Under the pieces are notes generated by a model. The model was given only the letters and a program-made list of their open reading frames with translations, made no database searches and had not been told where the DNA came from. Positions 16,012 through 25,373 of a stretch of DNA of 56,246 nucleotides are shown here, one piece after another. How positions within the stretch are numbered: position 1 is the first letter of the stretch; the number at the start of each line of letters is the position of its first letter. The DNA is taken from positions 1 through 56,246 of the IMG/VR virus record IMGVR_UViG_3300015164_000001; one strand, 5' to 3'. The stretch comes from a virus. A program made the translations under genes and the position numbers.

Positions 16012-17163
16012 ATGGCTACGTCATCGCTGAAGGTCACCACCGCTCTCGCAACGGTCGGTCTCGCCCGTCGCCCCGGATCCATGGCCTCGGTCGAGACGAT
16101 CACGACGACGCTGGCGGGGTCGAGTCTCGCCCGGATGCGCGCGCCACTGACCGCCTCGCCCGGGGCGCAGGTGACACTCAGCGCCGCCGGGCTGAAGCGC
16201 ACCCAGATTCTCGGTGCGCCGCCGTCCACCGTCACAGCGCTGTCCACCGCGGGCCTCACGCGGATCGTGGCTCCATTGACAGCGCAGTTGCACAGCGCGA
16301 TGCCTCTCGCCGGAGTGGGGCTGACACAGCGTCACATTGAGGCCGGCGCGCTGTCCACGACGACCGTTCTCCAGGCGGCTACCCTCCGACGAGTCGGGCC
16401 GCTCGCGTCCGCTCCGTTGGCGACCGTCACGAATCTCGCCGCAGTCGGGCTCGCGCACTCCGAGGCGCCCGAGAACGCGGCTCTCGGGATCACGACGGCA
16501 CTGAGTGCGATCGGGCTCGTCCGCATCGCCGCGCCTGAAGCATCGGCTCTCGCGGCTCAACCCCGGCTCGCGGCGCTCGGGCAGTTCCGCAGCCCCCCGC
16601 CGTTGTCTCCGGCACTGAAGACCACGATGGCGCTCGGCGGCGTTGGCATGACGCGCGGCCTGCAAAAGTCAGCCGCACTACCTGTCGCGCTGAACCTGGT
16701 CGCCACCGGCCTCGGGCGCGTCGTTGCTCCACTTACCGCATCGGTCCGCTCCACCATGACCCTGACGGCCACCGGCCTCTCGGACACACCGAGCACCAGT
16801 GGTGTGCTGCATATTTCCGCGCTCCTTACTGCGACGAGCCTTGCCCGACTTCCGGCCGCGGCCCTCGCCAGTCTCACGACCCATCTCTCACTAGCCACCA
16901 GCGGCCTGGTCCGGTCGCCACCGCCTTTGCACGTGCAGACGGCCTCCGTCGTTGCCCGACTGCAAATCACGGCTCACTTCTTCCACCGCGAGTGCGGCAC
17001 GCTGAGCGTCATCGAGACCAGCGGCACGGCTTCGGGCTCGCAACGGGTCGGTGCCGCGACCGCGGATCAGCGCTCGGGAGCCGTGACCACCGACGAGCGC
17101 TCAGGGGGAGTGGCCGTGCTCATGCGCTCGGGCGCGGTCACGGTAGTACCGTCGTGTCCGTGA
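16012..17163 (+). CDS. repeat protein, likely beta-solenoid virion component
   Basis: 383 residues. From about residue 5 to 310 it consists of some 14 degenerate repeats of about 22 residues around a core T-x-L-x-A-x-G-L-x-R, for example TVTALSTAGLTR, TMPLAGVGLTQ-like, TNLAAVGLAH, TTALSAIGLVR and TMTLTATGLSD. The C-terminal 70 residues have a different short repeat (RSGAVT, RSGGVA). I know of no named family. Regular spacing suggests a solenoid spacer or fibre. It ends overlapping the next gene. Confidence 0.6.
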   Translation: MATSSLKVTTALATVGLARRPGSMASVETITTTLAGSSLARMRAPLTASPGAQVTLSAAGLKRTQILGAPPSTVTALSTAGLTRIVAPLTAQLHSAMPLAGVGLTQRHIEAGALSTTTVLQAATLRRVGPLASAPLATVTNLAAVGLAHSEAPENAALGITTALSAIGLVRIAAPEASALAAQPRLAALGQFRSPPPLSPALKTTMALGGVGMTRGLQKSAALPVALNLVATGLGRVVAPLTASVRSTMTLTATGLSDTPSTSGVLHISALLTATSLARLPAAALASLTTHLSLATSGLVRSPPPLHVQTASVVARLQITAHFFHRECGTLSVIETSGTASGSQRVGAATADQRSGAVTTDERSGGVAVLMRSGAVTVVPSCP

Positions 17164-17441
17164 ACACGTGGGGTGCCGGAGCCACCGTCTGCATCGACTA
17201 TTCCGTGAAGGATTGCAATGGCGCCTTGACCAACCCCGTCAGCCAGACATTCACCATTCGCAAACCCGACGGGACCACGGCCGTCATCGTCCCAGTGAAC
17301 ACCGGGCTCGGCGCCTACTCGGCCCAGATCGAGACCGCGCCCGGTCAGGAAGGGCAGTGGTGGTGGAGTCTGGTCACCGAGGACCCGGACACGACCGACG
17401 ACGATTCATTCGTGGTAACGCGTCACGCGGCGATGGTCTGA
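17160..17441 (+). CDS. small beta-sandwich virion protein
   Basis: 93 residues: NTWGAGATVCIDYSVKD, then FTIRKPDGTTAVIV and GQWWWSLVTED, a pattern of Ig-like domains found in phage head-tail regions. GTG 17160 overlaps the previous TGA; GTG 17154 is an alternative. It sits just before the adaptor gene. Confidence 0.6.
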   Translation: MNTWGAGATVCIDYSVKDCNGALTNPVSQTFTIRKPDGTTAVIVPVNTGLGAYSAQIETAPGQEGQWWWSLVTEDPDTTDDDSFVVTRHAAMV

Positions 17442-17442
17442 T

Positions 17443-18243
17443 ATGGCCGTCATCTTCGGCCCCGACCCGGTGCCCACGGACTGCGCGTCGTGGGTCAGAC
17501 CCGAGACTCTCGGGTTTCTCGAACTCGTGGACGATGTGGGCCACCATGTCGACCTCACCTTGGTGTGCTGTGCGGCGGCCAAGGTGCTGCATGAATTGAG
17601 CGGTCGTCAGTTCGGCATCGAGAAGGTCCTGGGCGCGCGCCCGGTCCGTATCAGTGACGGCTGCGGGTGCGGAGGCGTATACGCCGCGGGGTACTCGGGG
17701 TGGTTCGGCGGCGGGCTGTGGAACGGATGGATGGGCGGGGGCTGCGGATGCGGGGACGCGCGCGCCTTCGTGATACCGGGTCCGGTGGTGCGCTCCATCG
17801 ACGCCATCACCATCGACGGCGCGGTGCTCGCATCTTCGGCCTACGTCCTTTACCGCGACAATCTTCTCGAGCGGATCGACGGGCGATCATGGCCCTATTG
17901 CTGCCAAGTCTTGAGCACGCCCGCGGGTCAGCCAGGCTCGTGGTCGATCGACCTGACGTGGGGCGTCGACGTGCCCGCGGACGGGAAGGTCGCGGCGATC
18001 GAGCTCGCGGCCCACATCGCCAACGCGCTGACGGGCGGCGACTGCCAACTGAACGACCGCGTCACGCAGGTCATTCGCTCGGGCGTGTCGATGACCCTGC
18101 TCGACCCGGCGATGTTCCTCAACGGCGGCAAGACCGGGCTCTACCTCTGTGATCTGTTCCTGTCGGCGGAGAACCCCTACGGCCACCGCTCGCGGCCTTC
18201 CGTGAGCCATCCGCTGCTCAGCCGCCTCGCCGTCCCCCGGTGA
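17443..18243 (+). CDS. head-to-tail adaptor
   Basis: 266 residues, matching the actinophage adaptor family: VLHELSGRQFG, a Cys/Gly-rich insert (CGCGG...GGGCGCGD), VRSIDAITIDG, a LLERIDGRSWPYCCQ block, then WSIDLTWGVDVP, VIRSGVSMTLLDP and SAENPYGHRSRPSV. It binds the portal ring and prepares it for the tail. The Gly/Cys insert at about residues 65-100 is longer than I expect. It is followed directly by the neck and tail-completion genes. Confidence 0.8.
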   Translation: MAVIFGPDPVPTDCASWVRPETLGFLELVDDVGHHVDLTLVCCAAAKVLHELSGRQFGIEKVLGARPVRISDGCGCGGVYAAGYSGWFGGGLWNGWMGGGCGCGDARAFVIPGPVVRSIDAITIDGAVLASSAYVLYRDNLLERIDGRSWPYCCQVLSTPAGQPGSWSIDLTWGVDVPADGKVAAIELAAHIANALTGGDCQLNDRVTQVIRSGVSMTLLDPAMFLNGGKTGLYLCDLFLSAENPYGHRSRPSVSHPLLSRLAVPR

Positions 18244-18701
18244 CCAACCGCATCGAGACCGAGGGCGAGCACATCCTGAGCGTGTGCATCGCGGCCATGA
18301 CCGCGGCGGGGGTGGACCTGCCCAAGCGCCAGTACTTCTCGCCCTGCCCGCCCATCGCCGAATGCGACCAGCTCGTCGTGTGGTTGTCGCGGATCTTCTT
18401 CGGCTCCCCCGGCGCCGAGCAGGCCGCATCTGCTCACCTGCAAGGGCCGCGCTCGTGCGAGTTCGGAGTCGTCGTGTACCAATGCCTTCCGACGCCAACC
18501 GCTCAGGGTCGTCCGCCATCCGGATCGGCATGGGGGAAGGCGGCCATGCTCCTCACTGACCAAACCGCGGCGCTGTACCTCGGGCTCATGGCCGATGTGG
18601 TGGCGCGCGGGTGTCGGGAGTACGCGGTGGGCGTCCTGACGACGCTGGCCGATGAAGGCGGGCTCGGCGGATTCGCCACGGTCTACCAATCCGCGCTCTG
18701 A
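18240..18701 (+). CDS. neck/tail-completion protein (putative)
   Basis: 153 residues. AAMTAAGVDLPKRQYFSPC and CDQLVVWLSRIFFG, followed by SCEFGVVVYQCLPTP, fit the small connector or stopper proteins encoded after adaptors in actinophages. GTG 18240 overlaps the adaptor stop. A role in closing the head-tail joint is inferred from position. Confidence 0.6.
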   Translation: MTNRIETEGEHILSVCIAAMTAAGVDLPKRQYFSPCPPIAECDQLVVWLSRIFFGSPGAEQAASAHLQGPRSCEFGVVVYQCLPTPTAQGRPPSGSAWGKAAMLLTDQTAALYLGLMADVVARGCREYAVGVLTTLADEGGLGGFATVYQSAL

Positions 18702-18710
18702 GCGGCGTTG

Positions 18711-18716
18711 TACGCT
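18711..18716 (+). promoter_or_regulatory. class B -10 (TACGCT)
   Basis: TACGCTCGC then GTG 18724 after 7 nt, with no Shine-Dalgarno, so a leaderless start for the gp10-like gene. Confidence 0.5.
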
Positions 18717-18723
18717 CGCCCCT

Positions 18724-19131
18724 GTGGCGAAGGTGACGATCAACAAGGGCGCGCTGAACCAGGTCCTCTACGGCTCGGGCGGGCCGGTCTATCGCCACAT
18801 CGCCGAGAGCGGCCTCCGCGTGCAGCAGGAGGCGCGACGACTGGTGTCGGGGCCGCTGCTCAACGTCCGCACCGGACGGGGCCGAGCGGGCATCGTGAGC
18901 CGTATGGGCGTCAACGGGCGCGGCCCGGTGGCGACCATCTCCACGTCGCCGGAGACGGGCTACATGGCCGCGCTGCACGAGGGGACCCGGCCCCACATCA
19001 TCACCCCGAAGAACGCCCGGGTGCTGGCCTTTAAGGTCGGCGGGAAGCAAGTCTTCGCGCAGATCGCTCACCATCCGGGCACAACCCCGCGGCGCTTCCT
19101 GTTGGAAGCGGCCAAGATCCTACGGAGGTAA
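18724..19131 (+). CDS. HK97 gp10-like tail component
   Basis: 135 residues. The N-terminal half is helical with RVQQEARRLV. RTGRGRAGIV and TGYMAALHEGTRPHIITPKNARVLAF form the recognisable gp10-like core, ending PRRFLLEAAKIL. I chose GTG 18724 because it lies 7 nt after TACGCT and gives the usual short N-terminus; an upstream frame extension from 18652 overlaps the previous gene. Confidence 0.7.
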   Translation: MAKVTINKGALNQVLYGSGGPVYRHIAESGLRVQQEARRLVSGPLLNVRTGRGRAGIVSRMGVNGRGPVATISTSPETGYMAALHEGTRPHIITPKNARVLAFKVGGKQVFAQIAHHPGTTPRRFLLEAAKILRR

Positions 19132-19135
19132 TCGC

Positions 19136-19546
19136 TTGCCCAAGTTCCACATCGACCTGTCGGACGGCAGCCCGAACCCCAATGACCCGATCGAGGTGGA
19201 GTTCGACGACTCCACCTTCATCTGCCAGGACCGCCAACCGGCGGTAGCCATCGCGGACTACACCATCATCCCGGCCAAGACCGCGGCCACCATCGCCTTC
19301 ATCCGCCGCTGCATCCGCCCAGAGGACACCGAGCGTTTCGACGCGCTGCTGGCCGACAAGGACCGCGTGGTCGAGGCCGAACATCTCGATCAGGTAATGG
19401 GCTGGCTCTTGGAGACGTATACCAACCGCCCTACCGTGCGGCCCTCGGACTCATCCGATGGGTCGCCGAAGAGTGGGAGTTCCTCCGGGGACACTTCGAC
19501 CTCGAAGGTATCGACCCCAGTGCGCTTGATGGCCGAAGGCTCCTGA
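19136..19546 (+). CDS. tail assembly chaperone (G-type, short product)
   Basis: 136 residues starting with TTG 19136, 7 nt after GGAGG. Acidic N-terminal domain (FHIDLSDGSPNPN) and helical core (FIRRCIRPEDTERFDALL, LDQVMGWLLETY). The C-terminus becomes Ser/Pro-rich after TNRPTVRPS, where the -1 frame takes over in the longer product. Position directly before the tape measure is diagnostic. It keeps the tape-measure protein soluble during tail assembly. Confidence 0.75.
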   Translation: MPKFHIDLSDGSPNPNDPIEVEFDDSTFICQDRQPAVAIADYTIIPAKTAATIAFIRRCIRPEDTERFDALLADKDRVVEAEHLDQVMGWLLETYTNRPTVRPSDSSDGSPKSGSSSGDTSTSKVSTPVRLMAEGS

Positions 19547-19734
19547 ACATCTCCTACGCCCTACTCACGCGCAACATGACACCCGCGGAGCGGTACGCGC
19601 TCGACGAGCGGCTCGCGGCAGAACCGACGCCGCCCAAGTTCGGGGCGGATTGGGGCGCGAACGACGACGCGCAGGCGGGCCAGGACGCGGCCCTAGCCAT
19701 GCTCGGTATCTCGCTCGAGGAACTTCCCGCATGA
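19382..19734 (+). CDS. frameshifted C-terminal part of tail assembly chaperone
   Basis: The -1 frame relative to the previous gene is open from before 19382 to TGA 19732-19734. It has no good start of its own and reads RAALGLIRWVAEEWEFL, FDLEGIDPSALDG and AMLGISLEELPA. This is the T-type part normally made by -1 ribosomal slippage. The slip must fall between 19382 and about 19440; no textbook X XXY YYZ heptamer is visible, and CGCCCTA near 19428 is only a candidate. Start shown is the beginning of the overlap. Confidence 0.7.
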
Positions 19735-21689
19735 CGATCGTGGGCGTCGTCGAGCTCCAGGTCCAGGCGATCACCGAGCAACTGGAGAAGGAACTCACAT
19801 CCAAGCTCAAGAGCGCGGCGGCGAAGGCCGAGAGCGTGGCGAAGATCAAGCCGCAGGTGGAGACCAAAGAGGCCGAGGGCGCGTTCGCCAAGTTCGGCTC
19901 GTTCATCCAGGGTCATCTCAGCTCTTTCGCCGGCAAGTCCAACGTTGCATCCCAGGCATTGGGCGAATTGGAGAAGGCGGGAATCGGCGCAGGAGCCGCT
20001 ATCGGCGCATCGTTCGGTGGGGTGGCGCTCGCCGCGGTGGCGAAGTTCGCCGAGGTCGGGATCAAGAACTTCCTCGACCTGACAGGCGAGATTCGCCGGT
20101 TCAAGACGGTGACCGGCTCGACGGCGGAGACGGCATCGTCGTTCGTGGTCGCGCTGCACGACCTTGGCGTGGAACCCGACGCGGTGGCGAAGGGGTTCTT
20201 CAAGCTGTCCAAGGAGATCGCCGCGGGCAAGGGAACGCTGGCCGACTTCGGGATCGAGACCGCCCGCAACAAGGACGGCAACATCGATCTCACCAAGACG
20301 TTCCTGAACATCGCCGATGCGGTCCACAAGGAATCCGACGCCACGGTGCGCAACGAGATCGTCTTCAAGGCGTTTGGCCGCGCCGGCCTTGGGTTGCTGC
20401 CCATCCTGTCCAAGGGCTCGGAGGAACTCGGAAAGTATCTGAAGCTCGCGCAGGAGCGTCACGAGTTGTTCAGCGACAAGGACCTCAAGACAGCGCGCGA
20501 CTTTGGGATCACCCAGCGCGAATTGAAGGGCTCGGTCGAAGCTCTGTCCATCGCCTTCGCCAAAGACCTGGTGCCGACCCTGGCGAAGGTGCTCGGTGGC
20601 GTGACTGTGGTGATCGACAAGGCCAACGACCTCACGTCGGCGGTCGGCGGTCTCTCCGGTGTGTTCAAGGTCGTCGCCTTCGCGGCCACGAGCGGGTTCT
20701 CTTCTGCGCTGGAGAAACTGGGCAAATCCCACGCCGATACACAGAAGCGGGCGGCCGAGTTGGACAGCCAACTCAAGGAGGAACGCCAGACGCTGGAGGA
20801 GGGGACCAAGGCGGCGGCGGACAACGCCAAGGCCATCGACGACATCCAGAACGCCCAGGTGGCGCTCATCGACACCCAGTTCCGCTATGAGCGCGCTCAG
20901 CGTGGACTACAGAAGGCCACCGAGGCGGTAGCCACGGCCACCAAGGACGCCCTGACGGCAATCCATGACCACGGCATCGCATCCACCGAGGCCCACGACG
21001 CCGACGTGAAGCTCAAGGATGCGCAATTGGGCGTGACCGAATCCGCGGTCGCCCAGGCCAAAGCGGCGGCGGATCTCAAGGTGGAACAGGACGCGGCGAA
21101 CGGGATCATCGACGACGCTGCCACGAAGAACAAGCTCCTGAAAGATGAGCTCCTGAAGTTGGCGGGCACCCTTGCTCCCAATGATCCCCTACGGGCGCGC
21201 ATCCTCGGATTCGCGAACGAGATCAAAGACGCCACGGCGAACCGGGATATCTCCATCACCATCGCCGATGAGGAGGCGCGCAGCCAGTTCAATCGCCTGG
21301 AGCACGACATCAAACAGCCGATCTCGGTGCCGATCGAGTTCTCGATCAGACAGATAGCCGAAGTCAGCCAAGCGTTCCTGGCGAACCATCCCGAGTTCGT
21401 CCGTAGGGCCGAAGGCGGAGACGTGCGCAAGGGTCAGCCGGTGATCGTCGGCGAGAAGCGCCCTGAGTTGTTCATCCCCGACTCGAATGGGCGCATCATT
21501 CCCTCGGTGCCGACCGGGACCAACAGCGGCACGCCACTATCGCCCACCATCACCATCAATGCCTCCTTCGGACCGGGGACCAACGCCGATGACTTCTGGC
21601 GAGAGATGGAGAACATCGCCGAGGGACGGGTGCAGGCCTTCGCGCAGAAGGTGACCGCGGGACGCCTCGCCGGAGTGGGGACGCGATGA
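19731..21689 (+). CDS. tape measure protein
   Basis: 652 residues, the longest protein of the window. It has alternating coiled-coil segments (about 15-60, 340-480), a hydrophobic Ala/Gly-rich stretch (about 85-115), and the typical C-terminal GEKRPELFIPDSNGRIIPS. ATG 19731 overlaps the chaperone stop. It sets tail length; at roughly 1.5 angstrom per residue a tail near 100 nm is expected. Confidence 0.9.
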   Translation: MTIVGVVELQVQAITEQLEKELTSKLKSAAAKAESVAKIKPQVETKEAEGAFAKFGSFIQGHLSSFAGKSNVASQALGELEKAGIGAGAAIGASFGGVALAAVAKFAEVGIKNFLDLTGEIRRFKTVTGSTAETASSFVVALHDLGVEPDAVAKGFFKLSKEIAAGKGTLADFGIETARNKDGNIDLTKTFLNIADAVHKESDATVRNEIVFKAFGRAGLGLLPILSKGSEELGKYLKLAQERHELFSDKDLKTARDFGITQRELKGSVEALSIAFAKDLVPTLAKVLGGVTVVIDKANDLTSAVGGLSGVFKVVAFAATSGFSSALEKLGKSHADTQKRAAELDSQLKEERQTLEEGTKAAADNAKAIDDIQNAQVALIDTQFRYERAQRGLQKATEAVATATKDALTAIHDHGIASTEAHDADVKLKDAQLGVTESAVAQAKAAADLKVEQDAANGIIDDAATKNKLLKDELLKLAGTLAPNDPLRARILGFANEIKDATANRDISITIADEEARSQFNRLEHDIKQPISVPIEFSIRQIAEVSQAFLANHPEFVRRAEGGDVRKGQPVIVGEKRPELFIPDSNGRIIPSVPTGTNSGTPLSPTITINASFGPGTNADDFWREMENIAEGRVQAFAQKVTAGRLAGVGTR

Positions 21690-23569
21690 CCCTTCACCTG
21701 TTGCGACCAACCGGGTCGACCGGCCTCGTCGGCTGGACGTTGGTGGGTGCGGCTAACGCTGTCGCTGCATTGAGTGACGCCTCCGACGCGTCCTACGTCA
21801 GCGCCGGTGTCGGTGCCCAGAGCTATCTGACGATCGCACTGGAGGATGCAACGGACGGGATGATCCCGCCCTCCGCGCAGGTCCGGTTCGTGCTGGAGCG
21901 GTATCGGATCAGGCGCGCTGCAGGCGGGACGGTTCTAGGCGGGTCCCTGCGACTCGGTACTTCGCTTGTCCCATCCGCCGTCATCCCGGTCACAGCAGCC
22001 TTCGTCACTTACGCGGGTTCGGCAGCATTGTCGGCTGCTCCCGATGGTGGGGCGTGGTCCAACCGCCACGACGGCACCTACAGCGGCAACGGCGTAATCA
22101 ATGCCTTGGAGGCGCTGCTAGTTCGCGATCCGAACGCCTTGGACGCGCAATTCGCAGAGGTAGACCTCGTGGTGTCGGTGAACGAGGCGCCGAACAGCAC
22201 CCGGGCTCCTGCCGATGTGGTGACCACGAGCGGCTCGTTGAACATTACGAGTGCACGCGAGGCCGCCTTCCGTGCTGATGACGTGGGGAAGCCGATCACT
22301 GGAGTAGGAATCCCTGCTGGATCGACGATCGCCACCGTCACGCCCGCGTCTGATCCATCGCGGGCATCTTCTGCCACTCTCTCGGCTGGTCACGCAGCAA
22401 CCGCATCGGGCACGATCACCGCCACCATTGGCGTCCTGACCTGGATCACCGGCCCGGCTGATCCGGACACGACCACCAGTCGCCCGACCGTCTCGTGGAC
22501 ATATACCGACCCTGAGGGAGATATTCAGGAGCGATACCGGGTCAAGATATTCTCCGCCGCCCAGTACAACGCACCCGGGTTTCTGCCATGGGGTTCCACC
22601 AGTGCGACCGGGGTCAGCACGCCGGCATCGGCATCGACGTGGGACTCGGGCGAGGTGCTGAGCGCGGCGACCTCGGCTGTGGTCGGGGTCGATCTGACGA
22701 ACGGTGTGACCTATCGGGCATATGTAGCCGTGGCCGACGCCGGGAGCGGGGGGCGCTACAACGTCAGCCCCGACTACGCCACTGCATCGTTGCAGACCTA
22801 TCAGCAGTTCACGATGGCACTGACGCCACCGCCCAATCCCACCCTCATCGCCGCTCCCGACACCGCCAACGCGCGGGTGGTGCTGACGATCACGGCTGGG
22901 GCCGGGAATCCGACGACCGAATACTTCATCGTGGAGCGCAGTGACGACGGCGGAATGACCTGGGTTTATGTTCGGGGCGGCAAGATGCTGACCAACCCGG
23001 CATCCGGAACCGCGCCGCAGACCCTCTACGACTACGAAGCACCGCGCGATACCTCCCTCCTCTACCGCGCCCGCTCGGTCGACACCGGGACGGGACAGGT
23101 TGTCGCCTCGGGCGAAACCCAGGCCGGACCCCTCACCCTCAGTCCGAGCACCGACTCCTCGGCGTGCGTGTCCTGGCTCAAGTCGGCCAGCAACCCGGCG
23201 CTGACCATGGTCGTCATTCACGCCGATACCCGCTTCGAGAGCCGATCATCGGAGAACTCCACGGCCTATGAGACCGAAGGCCGGGCCGATCCCATCATCC
23301 ACGCCGGGACGGTGCGGAGCGAGAGCTTCAACGCTCTCTCGTTCAAGTTCGACACCGATGCCCAATGGCACGCCTTCGAGGCCCTGCGCGCGTTGAAAGA
23401 ACCGCTCCTGTTCCAAACGGCCTTCGGCGACAACGGACTGGAGCAGTATTGGGTCAGGCTCGGACCGGACCGCTCGGTGATCCGCATGTCGTCGAATCGG
23501 ATGCACAACTCACAGGACCGCCAAGTCACCGTGCCCGCCCGCGAGGTCCGTCGCCCGACGGTGACCTAG
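21686..23569 (+). CDS. minor tail protein with fibronectin-like domains
   Basis: 627 residues. The N-terminal 170 residues are a jelly-roll-like domain (QSYLTIALEDATDG, VRFVLERYRIRR). Two fibronectin-type III-like units follow (about 250-360, PTVSWTYTDPEGD; about 370-480, YFIVERSDDGGMTW). The C-terminal 140 residues (FKFDTDAQWHAFEALRALK, GLEQYWVRLG) resemble distal tail proteins. It follows the tape measure with an ATGA overlap, as distal tail or tip proteins do. Confidence 0.7.
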   Translation: MTLHLLRPTGSTGLVGWTLVGAANAVAALSDASDASYVSAGVGAQSYLTIALEDATDGMIPPSAQVRFVLERYRIRRAAGGTVLGGSLRLGTSLVPSAVIPVTAAFVTYAGSAALSAAPDGGAWSNRHDGTYSGNGVINALEALLVRDPNALDAQFAEVDLVVSVNEAPNSTRAPADVVTTSGSLNITSAREAAFRADDVGKPITGVGIPAGSTIATVTPASDPSRASSATLSAGHAATASGTITATIGVLTWITGPADPDTTTSRPTVSWTYTDPEGDIQERYRVKIFSAAQYNAPGFLPWGSTSATGVSTPASASTWDSGEVLSAATSAVVGVDLTNGVTYRAYVAVADAGSGGRYNVSPDYATASLQTYQQFTMALTPPPNPTLIAAPDTANARVVLTITAGAGNPTTEYFIVERSDDGGMTWVYVRGGKMLTNPASGTAPQTLYDYEAPRDTSLLYRARSVDTGTGQVVASGETQAGPLTLSPSTDSSACVSWLKSASNPALTMVVIHADTRFESRSSENSTAYETEGRADPIIHAGTVRSESFNALSFKFDTDAQWHAFEALRALKEPLLFQTAFGDNGLEQYWVRLGPDRSVIRMSSNRMHNSQDRQVTVPAREVRRPTVT

Positions 23570-24691
23570 TTGCAATCCCGTAGTACGACCTTCGATCGCG
23601 CTGTCGTGGACGGCGGGCGGCCGTTGGTGACCATCGACGTCTACCGCAACAACCTGGCGGTGGTGCTCAACCTCCCCTTCGTCGGTGATCCCACAATCCA
23701 GGTCGACTCGACGGCCGCCATCCGGCGCTCGGGCACCTTCACCATCGCGGACGAGGACGGGACGCTGACGCCCAAGATGGCATCCGATCACCTCTCCCCG
23801 TTCGGCTCCGAGTTGCGCATCCGCTCGGGCTGGACCTACTCGGACGGAACCACCGAGCAGATCCCCGTCGCAGTCCTGCGGGTCACCGCGGCGGAGACTG
23901 CCGATGTCGGCTCGATCACCCTGACCGCTCAGGACCGCGCCACGGTCGTCACCGAGGCACGCTTCGAGGTCCCGTGGGTCGTGGCCGCGGGCACTGCTCT
24001 CGATGCCGCCATCTACGCCATCGTGGCCCGCACCTTCCCCGGCGTGACGTTCACCGCGGATTCGTCCGCAGCTGGGATCGCCGTCCCCCTGACCGTGTAC
24101 GAAGAGGGTGACCGCAGCGGCAATCCGTGGCAGAACTGTCAGGACCTCGCCGCCGCCTACGGCTATGAGACGTTCTTCGCTCCGGACGGGTCCCTCGTCC
24201 TACGGGTGGTCCCGAACCCACTGACATCGCCCTCCGCGTGGGACTACTCCCCTGGCGCGGATGCGCTCCTCATCGCGGCGGCGAATCAGATGTCGTCCCA
24301 GTCGGCGCGCAACGTGGCGATCGCCATCGGCGAGGGTCCGAACATCGCGGTCCCCATCCGTTCGTCTCGAGAGATCACAGACCCCGCCAGCCCGCTCTAC
24401 CCGCCGTCCTTCGGCTACCGCTCGCCCGTGTTCTTCGCCTCCCCCCTGCTCGACACCCAGGCCAAATGCGATCAGGCGGCTACGTCCCTCCTGCAACGCC
24501 ACGCCGGGGGATCGGAGCTGCTCGGCTTCACCGCCGCGCCCCATGTCGCCCATGACGCGGGGGACGTGGTGCGGGTGGCCGATCCAGTCCTGGCCGGCGG
24601 CGAGGCGTTCGTGGTTCTGCGCTCCTTCGCCATGCCCATCACGTCGCGCGGCGCCGTCACTTACGCGACCAACGCCCGGAGGACCTCGTGA
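23570..24691 (+). CDS. minor tail protein, DUF5047-like
   Basis: 373 residues. VDGGRPLVTIDVYRNN, STAAIRRSGTFTIADEDG, LSPFGSELRIRSGW and LRVTAAETADVGSITLTAQD match the tail-hub family DUF5047. The start is TTG 23570, directly after the previous stop, so translation is probably coupled. Such proteins form the tail tip that contacts the cell. Confidence 0.75.
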   Translation: MQSRSTTFDRAVVDGGRPLVTIDVYRNNLAVVLNLPFVGDPTIQVDSTAAIRRSGTFTIADEDGTLTPKMASDHLSPFGSELRIRSGWTYSDGTTEQIPVAVLRVTAAETADVGSITLTAQDRATVVTEARFEVPWVVAAGTALDAAIYAIVARTFPGVTFTADSSAAGIAVPLTVYEEGDRSGNPWQNCQDLAAAYGYETFFAPDGSLVLRVVPNPLTSPSAWDYSPGADALLIAAANQMSSQSARNVAIAIGEGPNIAVPIRSSREITDPASPLYPPSFGYRSPVFFASPLLDTQAKCDQAATSLLQRHAGGSELLGFTAAPHVAHDAGDVVRVADPVLAGGEAFVVLRSFAMPITSRGAVTYATNARRTS

Positions 24692-25326
24692 GCGACCTCG
24701 GGGATTTCCTGGCATCGGAGCAGAACCCGAGCGCACCGAGCGTGGCTCGGCGCTTCGGCACGGTGAGCGCGGTCAACGCGGGGCCGCCACAGACGGTAGA
24801 TGTGGTGCTGGCGCTGTCGGGGATAACTCTGCCCGCCGTAGCAATCCTCTCGTCCTACGCGCCGGTGGCGGGGGATGCGGTGGTGGTGGACTTCGTGGAG
24901 AACAAGCCCCTGGCCATCGGCGCGGTCGGCGCAGGGCGAGTGGGCACGCTCGGCTATGCCCAAGTCACCGCCAACCAAGGCGGCATTAGCACTGCGACCG
25001 ATCTGACCGGACTGTTCGTCGCCGTAACCGTGACAGCCGGTCGCCGTATTCGGATCTCGGCCTCCGGCTTGACCGACCGCACGGTCGCTAACGGCACGAA
25101 CAGCTTGCTGATCCAAGAGGGCGCAACTCAACTCCAGGAAATCAACACCCAGCCGCTTTACGGAAACGCCGCTCAGCATTATGGCGCCGTCATCCTCACT
25201 CCGACTGGTGGCGCGCACACCTACAAACTGGCGTTGTTTCGGGTTACCGGCACGGGAACTATCAGCTTGCAAGCGGCCGCGACCTTTCCCGCTTTCATTC
25301 TGGTGGAGGATGTGGGAACCGCCTGA
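24688..25326 (+). CDS. minor tail protein
   Basis: 212 residues in two domains. Residues 20-75 (VSAVNAGPPQTVDVVLALSG, GDAVVVDFVENKPLAIGAV) resemble the OB-like domain of phage baseplate or tip proteins. Residues 85-212 are an all-beta, Thr-rich domain ending FPAFILVEDVGTA. GTG 24688 overlaps the previous stop. It is the last intact tail gene. Confidence 0.65.
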   Translation: MSDLGDFLASEQNPSAPSVARRFGTVSAVNAGPPQTVDVVLALSGITLPAVAILSSYAPVAGDAVVVDFVENKPLAIGAVGAGRVGTLGYAQVTANQGGISTATDLTGLFVAVTVTAGRRIRISASGLTDRTVANGTNSLLIQEGATQLQEINTQPLYGNAAQHYGAVILTPTGGAHTYKLALFRVTGTGTISLQAAATFPAFILVEDVGTA

Positions 25327-25327
25327 G

Positions 25328-25361
25328 CCGCGGTGGCGGAGAGGCCAACCCGCTGGCGCGG
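25328..25361 (+). terminator. hairpin at end of tail operon
   Basis: CCGCG (25328-25332) pairs with CGCGG (25357-25361) and inner GCGG with CCGC. It directly follows the last tail gene. Confidence 0.5.
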
Positions 25362-25367
25362 TACGGT
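25362..25367 (+). promoter_or_regulatory. possible -10 (TACGGT) before lysin remnant
   Basis: TACGGT is 6 nt before GTG 25374, the same leaderless spacing as other starts. Confidence 0.35.
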
Positions 25368-25373
25368 GACCGG

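Noticed and set aside
15150-16259. Antisense ORF of 369 codons across the recombinase and structural gene
   Set aside because: It spans two good + strand genes and their intergenic region, is Arg-rich and has no recognisable motif.
22118-23221. Antisense ORF of 367 codons in the minor tail gene
   Set aside because: Shadow of third-position GC bias in a clear tail protein.
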